NCBI RefSeq assembly: GCF_016900045.1 | Contig: NZ_JACSNP010000002.1 | Coordinates: 1-64,000, forward strand | Length of the DNA stretch: 64,000 nucleotides | Direction of reading: 5' to 3' | From: Fusobacterium mortiferum | Lineage (GTDB): Bacteria; Fusobacteriota; Fusobacteriia; Fusobacteriales; Fusobacteriaceae | Part shown: piece after piece, positions 22,666 through 30,414 of the stretch | How positions within the stretch are numbered: position 1 is the first letter of the stretch | How the letters are laid out: each line of letters opens with the position of its first letter | Translations under genes and position numbers: made by a program | The notes under the pieces: generated by a model | Databases searched by the model: none | What the model saw: only the letters and a program-made list of their open reading frames with translations | Told to the model about the DNA's origin: nothing

Positions 22666-24540
22666 ATGAAAAAATTAGTTATATTAATAATGATGATAAT
22701 TTTAATGGGATGTGGAGATAAAGAAATAACAGAAAAAGATATAAAAACTTTAACAGAAGGAGAAAAACAAGCTTTATTGTTAATAAATAGAGTAACTAGT
22801 AAAAATCCAAATATAATTACTATAAAAGATAGATTAATTGTTGATTCCTTAATAGTCGAACTATATGGTAAAGGAGCTCTTAAAGGAGGAACAAAAGAAA
22901 ATTTAGAAAGTATTGGACTAGCTAGAATATTAAAAGCTGGTGGTATAAATAAAAGTGATGGATTTAATGAAATATTTAAAAAAGAGATTAAGTTAGTAAA
23001 ATCATTAAGAATACCTCAATTACATACTTATATAATAGATAATTACTTAGTTAGTGATTATGAAAATGTAAAGATAAAATGGAAAATATTTAAAGATAAA
23101 AATGGTAGTTTTCAGTTAACAGATTATTTAGAATACTATTATAATAATAAATTAGTAACAATAACAAAGGAACAAGAAGAACTGGCATTAGAATTTTTAA
23201 AATATAACCCTATTATTAATGGTTATATAGAAGGGAAACAAAAATATATTTTTTTAGATGAAGATGATAACGGAAATACAATTGCTTTAAAAATAGAGGA
23301 AAGCCAGAATAATAATATTACAAAACAGATTATATATAATTATTTAGGTGAAAGATATATAGAAGCAGAGTACTTTAAGGGAGAACTTCCAATAAAAGTA
23401 AAAGTTTATAATTTATTAGGAGAAAATACATTAGATTTTGAAAGAAAAGAAGTAAATGGAAAAGCAAAATCAACTTTTAAATTTTTTAAAGATGGAAATA
23501 AAATAATAGAATTTGAAAAAGATAATATAATTAGATCTTTTGATAGTGAAGGAAATGTAAAAGGAACTATTGATTTGGATACTGGGATGTTAGATGAAGT
23601 AGATGGTGGCTATAAAATACAAGGAAGGCATTTAGATAAAGAAGATATGATTATCTATGTAATGGATATATCAAAATTATTTAAAATTAAAACTTTAAAG
23701 GATGTTTATACAAATATAATTACAGGTTTAAAAGTTATTACTGAATATGAAAATGATAAAGTAATCAAAAAAGAAGTATGGAAAGATTTTGGAAAACATG
23801 GAGAAAGTAAAGAGTGGTATTTAAATGGTAACTTAAAAAGTACGAAAAAATATTACTATGGTAAGTTAATTGATAATTCTAAAGAGTATTATGAGAATGG
23901 AGCAATTAAAGAGCTTGTAAAATATAGTTCAAGTAATATATATCATTATGCAAATGTTAAGGAATATTATAAAAATGGAAAAATGAAAAAATCATATCCT
24001 AGTCTACTTGTAGCTGGAAAGAGAATATATGATGGAGAAGTTACAGAGTATTATGAAAATGGAAAAAAGAAACAAGAAAGTAAATATAAAACATATCCAC
24101 CTAAATTTGATGTAGCTTATAAAGATGGGACTTGGAAGTATTATAATACTAAAGGGAACTTAGAAAAAGAAGAGATATATAAAGATGGAGAATTAAAGAC
24201 AATAAATGAATATAAAAATAATAATCGTATAAAAGAAATTCAATTAACTGAAAATGAATATAAATATGTACAAGAGTATAAATATGTTGATTCTTATAGT
24301 TACTATATAGAGAAAAAATACTATTTAGACCAAAATAATAATCTTATTTGGAATTATGAAGAATATGGGCTTAAAAATTATAGAAGTTATCTTAAATTAA
24401 AAGGAGAATATAAAAATGGAGTAAGAGAAGGAGAATGGAAAAAATATGATGCTAATGGTAATTTAATTGAAACTATCATTTATATGGATGGGAAAGATAT
24501 TAATGACATAGCTGATAAAATAGAAAAACAAGAAAAATGA
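22666..24540 (+). CDS. Large lipoprotein with YwqK/MORN-like repeats
   Basis: About 624 residues from the ATG at 22666 (GGAG six bases upstream). Lipobox ILMGC at about residue 16. The C-terminal half (about 370 onward) contains repeated units of the form E-Y-Y-x-N-G-x-x-K, e.g. KEYYENGAIKEL, EYYKNGKMKKS, EYYENGKKKQES, KYYNTKGNLEKEEIY. This is the pattern of YwqK-family proteins, annotated as antitoxin-like partners of secreted toxins. The frame stops at a TGA at 24538 but the reading frame stays open beyond it (see the next entry). Confidence 0.72.
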   Translation: MKKLVILIMMIILMGCGDKEITEKDIKTLTEGEKQALLLINRVTSKNPNIITIKDRLIVDSLIVELYGKGALKGGTKENLESIGLARILKAGGINKSDGFNEIFKKEIKLVKSLRIPQLHTYIIDNYLVSDYENVKIKWKIFKDKNGSFQLTDYLEYYYNNKLVTITKEQEELALEFLKYNPIINGYIEGKQKYIFLDEDDNGNTIALKIEESQNNNITKQIIYNYLGERYIEAEYFKGELPIKVKVYNLLGENTLDFERKEVNGKAKSTFKFFKDGNKIIEFEKDNIIRSFDSEGNVKGTIDLDTGMLDEVDGGYKIQGRHLDKEDMIIYVMDISKLFKIKTLKDVYTNIITGLKVITEYENDKVIKKEVWKDFGKHGESKEWYLNGNLKSTKKYYYGKLIDNSKEYYENGAIKELVKYSSSNIYHYANVKEYYKNGKMKKSYPSLLVAGKRIYDGEVTEYYENGKKKQESKYKTYPPKFDVAYKDGTWKYYNTKGNLEKEEIYKDGELKTINEYKNNNRIKEIQLTENEYKYVQEYKYVDSYSYYIEKKYYLDQNNNLIWNYEEYGLKNYRSYLKLKGEYKNGVREGEWKKYDANGNLIETIIYMDGKDINDIADKIEKQEK

Positions 24541-24873
24541 AATATTCCAAGAGTAGAGTATTATCCTAGTGGAAGAGTAAAATCATATTCTGATGGACCA
24601 TTTGAAGCTATATATGAAGATAAAGATATTAATTTTATTGAATTAGAAAATTTTGTTAAAAATATAGAAAAAGAAGTAGAAGAGTATATTAAAACTAAAG
24701 ATGAAGAAATAGGATATTCTATTAGCATAAGTTTAAATGAAGGGATGGGAAGTAATATACCTATTTATTCTTTAAATAAAAATCTAACATCAGAAGAAAA
24801 GAAAAAATTACAAGAATTACAAGTTAGAATAGAAAAGTGTCATGAAAAGGCAAGTCAAATTTGGGGAGCTTAA
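24541..24873 (+). pseudogene. In-frame continuation/remnant of a YwqK-type gene
   Basis: Directly after the TGA at 24538-24540 the same frame stays open for 110 codons to a TAA at 24871-24873. It starts NIPRVEYYPSGRVKSYSDG, again a YwqK-like unit, and continues with a helical, charged tail. There is no ATG or RBS at its beginning. Either the upstream gene lost its end by a nonsense mutation, or this is the tail of a second gene fused by recombination. Confidence 0.55.
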
Positions 24874-24883
24874 TAACTCTTTA

Positions 24884-24916
24884 AAGAAGTTACTTTAAAT
24901 AGTAGCTTCTTTTTTT
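24884..24916 (+). terminator. Terminator
   Basis: AAGAAGTTACT and AGTAGCTTCTT (one G-T pair) with a short loop, then a long T-run. Confidence 0.8.
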
Positions 24917-24928
24917 ATATATGTACAA

Positions 24929-24990
24929 CAATATACATGTATATTATATTGATACTTTTATTAAATAACTATAACAATGTACGTGTATAT
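24929..24990. promoter_or_regulatory. Paired palindromic operators of the AbrB-like gene
   Basis: CAATATACATGTATAT (24929-24944) and CAATGTACGTGTATAT (24975-24990) are near-identical 16-mers 46 bp apart. The first contains the perfect palindrome ATATACATGTATAT. They end about 26 bp before the AbrB-like start, suggesting autoregulation. Confidence 0.55.
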
Positions 24991-25015
24991 CATAAAGAAA
25001 GGAGGTCTATTTATT

Positions 25016-25183
25016 ATGGAAAAAAACTTAACTTATAGAAGTTCTAGTAAAGGAGTAGCTGAACAATATGGAATAAGTCTATCTAAAAAAATGTTAACTG
25101 ACATGGGTATTACACCCGCTAATAGAAAAGTTTTAGTCAATTATGATGAAAAAACAAAGACTATTACTATAACTAAAAAATAA
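25016..25183 (+). CDS. AbrB/SpoVT/MazE-like DNA-binding protein
   Basis: 55 residues from the ATG at 25016, with a very strong AAAGGAGG. A short beta-alpha-beta pattern (GISLSKKMLTDMGI ... KVLVNYDEKTKTITITKK, the swapped-hairpin fold of AbrB/MazE) is visible. No adjacent toxin gene follows; the next ORF is a replication-type protein, so it is either a solitary regulator or a solitary antitoxin-type protein. Confidence 0.65.
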   Translation: MEKNLTYRSSSKGVAEQYGISLSKKMLTDMGITPANRKVLVNYDEKTKTITITKK

Positions 25184-25196
25184 CTTTTCTATTTTT

Positions 25197-25228
25197 ATCC
25201 CCCTATACATTTGGGGGTATTAAATTTT
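25197..25228 (+). terminator. Weak GC-rich hairpin after the AbrB-like gene
   Basis: CCCCC and GGGGG around a 9-nt loop (25199-25217), followed by TATTAAATTTTT. It stands out in A/T-rich surroundings. Probably a terminator with an imperfect T-run. Confidence 0.5.
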
Positions 25229-25260
25229 TCATAATTTATATAAAAAACTCTAATTTTTTT

Positions 25261-25310
25261 AAATACCTAAAAAACTATGGATATTTTCATAATTTTAGGT
25301 ATTTTTTTTA
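25261..25310 (+). terminator. Long A/T hairpin with T-run
   Basis: AAATACCTAAAA (25261-25272) and TTTTAGGTATTT (25293-25304), then T8. A second terminator-like structure before the nested palindrome. Confidence 0.65.
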
Positions 25311-25323
25311 TTTTTTTACTAAA

Positions 25324-25383
25324 GTGAGCAGGAAAAATGAGTATAAAACCGATTATGAGGTTTTATACGAATTCAATGCTCAC
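25324..25383. repeat. Nested palindrome upstream of the replication initiator (candidate origin)
   Basis: Outer arms GTGAGCA (25324-25330) and TGCTCAC (25377-25383) enclose inner arms GTATAAAACC (25341-25350) and GGTTTTATAC (25359-25368), with 10-, 8- and 8-base single-stranded parts between. All arms are perfect. Its place 52 bp upstream of a CRI/gene II-like initiator suggests a rolling-circle origin or nick site. It could alternatively be an RNA structure in that gene's leader. Confidence 0.55.
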
Positions 25384-25435
25384 TGAAATTAATACTTTAT
25401 TTTATTAATTATTTAATTTTTTAGGAGGAACTATA

Positions 25436-26485
25436 ATGGATACAATAGAAATAGGATTAAAAATTAAAGATCATATTAATTTAACTATTCAAGAACTAGA
25501 AACAATGAAAAGAGAAATCGAAGGATTAATGAGTCCTTTTGGATATAATTATTGTAATTATCTTAGCTTTTCTAGTGCTAAAAAAATTATAATAAAAATA
25601 TCATATCCAAGATTTTTTGCTGGGACAAATGCTTACTTAATCACTAAAAGAAGTGAATGTTTTCAAGTTCAAAATCATTTTGTTAATAATTTTTTATCTG
25701 ATATTTTATGGAGTAACTATATAGAAGGAATATCTTTAAATAGAGTAGATATTCCTTTTACATATCTAATGGAAACTACAGAGGAGTTTGCAAGTTATCA
25801 AAATATCTACTATATTTTTGCTCATGTATATGATAAAAAGATAGAAAATGCTAGAACTAAAGCATATTTAGACCTTATCAATAAAGGTTATGAAACATTA
25901 ATTTATGCACCTAATGGTAGTGTTGGAAAGAGTTATAATAATAGATTAGAAGTATATAATCAAGCTTTGAATTTATCAGAAAAATTAGATGAAGATATGA
26001 AAGAAAGTATCTTTAATACCTATAAAGACTTACCACAAAGAATAAGAATGGAAGTATCAAAGAGAATAAGGTTAAGAAATCTAATAGGGATTTATGATTT
26101 TGCTAATTATGATATATTGGGAAATTACTTTCTTAGCTACAAAAATTATATTTTAGAGAATATTTTAGATTTTAAGGTAATAGATGAGTTATACAATTAT
26201 TGGGCAAATATATTAAGCCAAAAGTTAATAGCTGAAAGAAATAATGGAAAGATTAACTATGCAAATTTTATTTATCAAAATCAGCAAATAATATATGATT
26301 ATGAGATAGTAAGAAGAGCATTCGGAATAAGCATTGATAATGAAAATACTCGCGAAAATGCTATTACTAGAGTAAGACAAGTTTTAATACAATATGAAAA
26401 TACACATAATATTATTTTAATGGATGTGTATGGTACTTTGAAGAAAATAGAAACACAAATAAAAACAACATATTTACTTGATTAA
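25436..26485 (+). CDS. Phage CRI/gene II-like replication initiator (putative rolling-circle Rep)
   Basis: 349 residues. The start MDTIEIGLKIK, the block IKISYPRFFAGTNAYLI with a following N-rich helix, SLNRVDIPFTYLM, and YNNRLEVYNQALNL resemble the Phage_CRI (gene II-type) replication proteins of filamentous phages and related elements. I cannot see a clean HUH metal motif, so the catalytic assignment is tentative. RBS AGGAGG. The gene lies alone between a nested palindrome and a 256-bp A/T-rich gap. Confidence 0.6.
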   Translation: MDTIEIGLKIKDHINLTIQELETMKREIEGLMSPFGYNYCNYLSFSSAKKIIIKISYPRFFAGTNAYLITKRSECFQVQNHFVNNFLSDILWSNYIEGISLNRVDIPFTYLMETTEEFASYQNIYYIFAHVYDKKIENARTKAYLDLINKGYETLIYAPNGSVGKSYNNRLEVYNQALNLSEKLDEDMKESIFNTYKDLPQRIRMEVSKRIRLRNLIGIYDFANYDILGNYFLSYKNYILENILDFKVIDELYNYWANILSQKLIAERNNGKINYANFIYQNQQIIYDYEIVRRAFGISIDNENTRENAITRVRQVLIQYENTHNIILMDVYGTLKKIETQIKTTYLLD

Positions 26486-26494
26486 AAAATAAAG

Positions 26495-26521
26495 TAGGTA
26501 GTGACACTATGTCATTACCTA
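26495..26521 (+). terminator. Hairpin after the Rep-like gene
   Basis: AGGTAGTGAC (26496-26505) and GTCATTACCT (26511-26520) form a 10-bp stem with one G-T pair. The following sequence is not a clean T-run. Possible terminator or second structural element of the replicon. The rest of 26522-26741 is A/T-rich without an ORF. Confidence 0.4.
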
Positions 26522-26741
26522 TCTTATATTATGATAATATTTATGATAAAATTTTTAAAAAAATTAATGGGATTTATATTTTGTTCTAAAAATTTTAATA
26601 TATATTCATTTATGAATATATATTAAAAAATAAAAAAAGTCAAGTTTTTGTTTTATATATCTCCCATATTTTTATTATATAATCATATATTATAATATTA
26701 TGATATAATAATAATAATATATAATAAGGAGAAGAGAGGAA

Positions 26742-27554
26742 ATGGAGTATTCATTTACACAACTTGAGAAAGAATTTGATAGATTAGGAATAGAATTAAC
26801 AGATGAAAAATTAGTAGAATTAAATCTGCTATCTAATAACGGAGAGGTAAATTATGAGGGAATATTATTATCAGACCAGTGTACTCATCGAGTAAAACTT
26901 ATAGACTATACAGATAATGAGAAGGTAGAGATAGTTACAGGCTCTTTAATAGCTCAATATGTAGGTATAAAAGAAAAGTTGATACAAATATCAAATGAAA
27001 TGAAATATCCAATAAAAGCACTAATAGAAGCTCTTAAAAATATAATTCTACATAGAGATTATAGTTATAAGGGAGATTCTATCATAAGAATATATAAAGA
27101 TAGAATAGAATTTACCTCTTTAGGTGAATTAATAGGTAATTTAACAATGGAAGGAATAGAGCTAGGTATATCAGTATTAAGAAATCTTAATCTAATGAGA
27201 GTATTTCAAGAGATAGGTATTACTAAAGGGAATGGAGAGGGAATCCAAGAGATATTATCAGCATATAAGGAGTATAAAGTAAAACCAGTATTTAAGTCTA
27301 TTGGTGGAGTATTCCAAGTTATTTTACCTAAACCAGAGTACACAATCAATGGGAAGGTTATAAATGGCAAATATAGAAGAGTACTAGAGTTTATGGAGAA
27401 GAGAGGAACAGCAAATAATAAAGAGATACAAGAACACCTAGAACTTAAGAGTACAAGTGTAGTGAACTATCTTAAGGAGATGTTAGAGCTGGAATTGATA
27501 GAAAAGATTAGAGATGGTAGAAATATTAGTTATAAGATAAAAACATCAAAATAG
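26742..27554 (+). CDS. RecG-like/AlbA-type ATP-binding transcriptional regulator (short form)
   Basis: 270 residues. Central features of the HATPase_c_4-type regulator family are present: ALIEALKNIILHRDYSY (the N-box region), IIRIYKDRIEFTSLGEL, and GNGEGIQEIL. The C-terminal 65 residues form a winged helix (NKEIQEHLELKSTSVVNYL). The N-terminal Schlafen/AlbA_2 domain of the full-length family is reduced to about 70 residues. RBS AGGAGA. Regulatory target unknown. Confidence 0.75.
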   Translation: MEYSFTQLEKEFDRLGIELTDEKLVELNLLSNNGEVNYEGILLSDQCTHRVKLIDYTDNEKVEIVTGSLIAQYVGIKEKLIQISNEMKYPIKALIEALKNIILHRDYSYKGDSIIRIYKDRIEFTSLGELIGNLTMEGIELGISVLRNLNLMRVFQEIGITKGNGEGIQEILSAYKEYKVKPVFKSIGGVFQVILPKPEYTINGKVINGKYRRVLEFMEKRGTANNKEIQEHLELKSTSVVNYLKEMLELELIEKIRDGRNISYKIKTSK

Positions 27555-27600
27555 TTGGAAAACGTGAGATTTAAGCTAAAAAATATATTGGAAAACGTGA
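27555..27600. repeat. 13-bp direct repeat TTGGAAAACGTGA
   Basis: TTGGAAAACGTGA occurs at 27555-27567 and 27588-27600, spacing 33 bp (three helical turns), right after the regulator stop codon. Candidate binding sites or recombination scar. Confidence 0.55.
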
Positions 27601-27626
27601 AAAATTATAAATTTAAAGTTGAATTG

Positions 27627-27639
27627 CTATCAGTGATAG
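27627..27639. promoter_or_regulatory. CTATCAGTGATAG palindrome (operator-like)
   Basis: A perfect 13-bp palindrome with central G, identical to the core of a TetR-type operator. No tetR-like gene is in the window. Sits in the 245-bp gap before the AAA-ATPase gene, which otherwise contains only A/T-rich sequence and the direct repeat. Confidence 0.35.
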
Positions 27640-27799
27640 TATAGGATATTATTGTGTTAAGATGTGTTAGATTAGTGTTAGGATTGATAGAGTAGTAGAA
27701 ACATAAGGAAAAAATGTTAGTTATAAAATAAAATAGGGATTTTCTTTATACTGTGGTATAATAAATATTATATATTTAAGGAAGGAGAGTAATATAGCC

Positions 27800-29431
27800 A
27801 TGAAAAAAATATCTATTGCAGTAGAAGATTTTAAAAAAATAATTGAAGAAAATTATTATTATATAGATAAGACAAAGTTTATAGAAGATATACTAAATGA
27901 TGGAGCAGAAGTAAAACTATTTTGTCGTCCTAGAAGATTTGGAAAGACTCTTAATATGTCTACACTTAAATATTTCTTTGATATAGAAAATAAAGATGAG
28001 AATAGAAAGCTATTCAATAGCTTATGTATAGAAAACTCTCCTATGATGAAGGAACAAGGAAAATATCCTGTAATATTTCTTAGCTTGAAAGGAATAACTG
28101 GTAATACATGGAAAGATATAATTATAGAAATCAAAGGTAAAATATTTAAGTTATATAATCAATTTGAGGAAATAATTACTCCTATTTTATCAGAAAGTGA
28201 GAGTAAAATATTTAAAAGATTACTCAATAAAGAAAGTGATGAAGGAGAATTAAAAACTGCATTATCATTTTTAACACTATTATTATATAAATATTATAAT
28301 CAAAAGGTAGTAGTATTAATAGATGAGTATGACTCTCCAATAATATCAGCTTATGAAAAAGGCTACTATACAGAAATGAAAGATTTTTTAAAGGCTTTCT
28401 ATGGAGAGGTACTTAAAACAAATGAATACTTACAGATGGGAGTACTTACTGGAATAATAAGAGTAGCTCAAGCAGGAATATTTTCTGATTTAAATAACTT
28501 TACAAACTACACAATATTAAATAATGAGTATAGCAATAGTTTTGGATTAGTAGAAAATGAAGTGAAAGCTATGTTAGATTATTATAATATAGGGTATGAG
28601 ATGCCAGAGGTAAAAGAGTGGTATGATGGATATAGTTTTGGAAAAGATGAAATATACAATCCTTGGAGTATTTTAAAATTTGTACAAAGTAAGGAGTTAA
28701 AATCTCATTGGGTAAATACTTCTGGAAATGCTTTAATATTAAATATGTTATTAGCTTCAAACTCAACTGTATTTGAGTACTTAAATGACTTGATAAATGG
28801 CAAGGATATAATAGTCTATATCAATGAAAGTATAAGAATGGGAGATAACCTTTCTCCTAATAATATTTGGGAGATAATGTTATTCTCTGGATATCTAACA
28901 ATTAAGGAAAAACTTAGTGAAACAATGTTTACCTTAAGACTACCTAATAAAGAGATACAAAAACTATTTAAAGGCTTATTTGTAGATGCTATTTTTAGAG
29001 AGAGTAACAATGTTGGAAGTTTGATTCAAGCTTTGGTTACTAAGAATATATCTCAAATAATAAAAAGTTTAGAAGATGTAGTTGTTAATGCTATTAGTTT
29101 CTATGATACAACTAAAAAGTATGAGAATCCTTATCAAGCATTATTAGGGGGATTCTTATATGCTTTAGATGATTATTATATAATGCATCCCAATATGGAG
29201 AGTGGTTATGGAAGAGCTGATATAATTTTAGAGCCAAGAAATAAAGCTTGGGCAGGATATATTTTAGAACTAAAAAGAGCTAGTACCAATGATATAGAAA
29301 AAGAAGCAGAAAAGGCTCTACAACAAATAGAAGCTAAAAAATATGAAACTTTATTAAAGAAAAATGGAGTAAAGGATATAGTGAAAATTGGTTTAGTTTT
29401 TGATGGTAAAAAAGCCATAGCCTATTATTAA
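27800..29431 (+). CDS. AAA-ATPase-like protein with C-terminal PD-(D/E)XK domain
   Basis: 543 residues. The N-terminal AAA-ATPase_like domain begins with the typical YYYIDKTKFIEDIL and the modified P-loop FCRPRRFGKTLNMS, with VVLIDEYDSPI as Walker B. The C-terminus carries a nuclease-like motif: GYGRADIILEP ... YILELKRA. Such proteins occur in many copies in Fusobacterium and some other anaerobe genomes; function is not established. RBS GGAGAG. Single gene unit, followed by a terminator. Confidence 0.85.
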   Translation: MKKISIAVEDFKKIIEENYYYIDKTKFIEDILNDGAEVKLFCRPRRFGKTLNMSTLKYFFDIENKDENRKLFNSLCIENSPMMKEQGKYPVIFLSLKGITGNTWKDIIIEIKGKIFKLYNQFEEIITPILSESESKIFKRLLNKESDEGELKTALSFLTLLLYKYYNQKVVVLIDEYDSPIISAYEKGYYTEMKDFLKAFYGEVLKTNEYLQMGVLTGIIRVAQAGIFSDLNNFTNYTILNNEYSNSFGLVENEVKAMLDYYNIGYEMPEVKEWYDGYSFGKDEIYNPWSILKFVQSKELKSHWVNTSGNALILNMLLASNSTVFEYLNDLINGKDIIVYINESIRMGDNLSPNNIWEIMLFSGYLTIKEKLSETMFTLRLPNKEIQKLFKGLFVDAIFRESNNVGSLIQALVTKNISQIIKSLEDVVVNAISFYDTTKKYENPYQALLGGFLYALDDYYIMHPNMESGYGRADIILEPRNKAWAGYILELKRASTNDIEKEAEKALQQIEAKKYETLLKKNGVKDIVKIGLVFDGKKAIAYY

Positions 29432-29535
29432 AAAAGAAGTTATTATCAAAAATATTATTATTTAGATAGGTACAATAGGATAATAAAGATTTAATAGAGG
29501 AATAGAATATATTTTTAATAAAAATTTATAATTAT

Positions 29536-29570
29536 AAAATAGTGAAGAGTAAAATCTTCACTATTTTTTA
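29536..29570. terminator. Bidirectional terminator between convergent genes
   Basis: AAAATAGTGAAGA (29536-29548) and TCTTCACTATTTT (29555-29567) flank a GTAAAA loop, with A and T tracts on the two sides. Confidence 0.85.
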
Positions 29571-29600
29571 TATTTTAATCAATTAAAATAGAGTAAGTTA

Positions 29601-30101
29601 TTATAATTGTCTAGGTTCTAACCAAAATTTAACTCCCATTTGAGTGTTTTCCATACAAACTACATTTTTTTGTGAAACTGACACTAAACGAAGTAAAGCA
29701 AAATTAAAATCTGCTGATCCAATATAAGATCTATTTTGTGAATCAAATAAATAGTTTATTTGAAAAGTATAGTAATTTTGAGAATTGAAATACTGATAAC
29801 AATTTTGTAGTCTTTCTCTTTCTTGTATAGAAATCTCTTCGTTGTTAATCATTAGATCTAAATAATTTATTATATCACTTCCTAGAAAATAGCAACCATT
29901 AACAGGACCATTTTCTCTATAACGTATTTCACCATTATATGAAACTTCAGTAACTCCATGTGTTTGGGCATTTATACTAAAGAAATTACGATAATCTAGG
30001 TCTGTATAATTTCCTCTTAAGTAAAGTTTTCCCTCTCCATGTCCAACTCCAAAATTCATTATTACAAAAGAATCTCCAGCATTTGTTATGATAGGTATAA
30101 T
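29601..30101 (-). CDS. Orphan beta-rich protein, probable ATT start
   Basis: The first ATG of the frame (30059) is not preceded by an RBS. The frame is open to 30101, where an ATT follows AGGGGAG by five bases, giving 166 residues starting MIPIITNAGDSFVIMNFG. This start, if correct, is non-canonical. The product is Asn/Tyr-rich and beta-rich (YYTFQINYLFDSQNRSYIG as landmark), similar in composition to the orphan proteins near the left end of the element. No family recognised. Divergent from the restriction operon. Confidence 0.5.
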   Translation of the reverse strand: MIPIITNAGDSFVIMNFGVGHGEGKLYLRGNYTDLDYRNFFSINAQTHGVTEVSYNGEIRYRENGPVNGCYFLGSDIINYLDLMINNEEISIQERERLQNCYQYFNSQNYYTFQINYLFDSQNRSYIGSADFNFALLRLVSVSQKNVVCMENTQMGVKFWLEPRQL

Positions 30102-30175
30102 ACCAACTCCCCTAATGATTTTTTACTATTGTGATACTTAATTTAATTCAAAAAGTCAAATTCTTTATTGCAAAA

Positions 30176-30199
30176 ATGAAAAAAGGGTCTTTTTTTCAT
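30176..30199. promoter_or_regulatory. Inverted repeat in the divergent promoter of the restriction operon
   Basis: ATGAAAAAA (30176-30184) and TTTTTTCAT (30191-30199) with a 6-bp centre. It overlaps the -35 position of the rightward promoter whose -10 is TATAAT at 30213-30218, and lies upstream of the leftward TTGACT at 30159-30154. Candidate operator of the RHH-like protein encoded next. Confidence 0.45.
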
Positions 30200-30243
30200 A
30201 ATATAGATATGATATAATATTACTATAATATAAAGGAGTTAAT

Positions 30244-30414
30244 ATGGCTAGAGGCGGTAAAAGAGAAAATAGTGGAAGAAAAAAAATAGAAGGTAAAAAG
30301 GTAAAAGTGATATTAGATAAAGATATCATACTTAAAATTAATGAAAATATTACTGGAAAAACATTTTCTGAAAAAATAAGAAAATGTTTAGAGAAAGGAT
30401 TGAATGATGATTAG
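30244..30414 (+). CDS. Small RHH-like protein heading the restriction operon
   Basis: 56 residues with RBS AAAGGAG. Basic N-terminus (MARGGKRENSGRKK) followed by KVKVILDKDIILKI and TFSEKIRKCLEKGL, the strand-helix-helix pattern of ribbon-helix-helix DNA-binding proteins. Its last 11 bases overlap the methyltransferase start. A small regulator as first gene recalls the C proteins of restriction-modification operons, which delay the nuclease; this function here is inference. Confidence 0.65.
   Translation: MARGGKRENSGRKKIEGKKVKVILDKDIILKINENITGKTFSEKIRKCLEKGLNDD

Noticed and set aside
24538-24540. TGA as selenocysteine codon
   Set aside because: No SECIS-like stem directly follows and the surrounding lipoprotein repeats give no reason for Sec; mutation or fusion is simpler.
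25197-25383. Riboswitch before the Rep-like gene
   Set aside because: The hairpins are self-contained palindromes without multi-branch junctions or conserved aptamer sequence that I recognise; an origin or terminators fit better.
27627-27639. True tet operator with a tetracycline resistance locus
   Set aside because: No tetR, tet efflux or ribosomal protection gene is present; a 13-bp palindrome alone is weak evidence.
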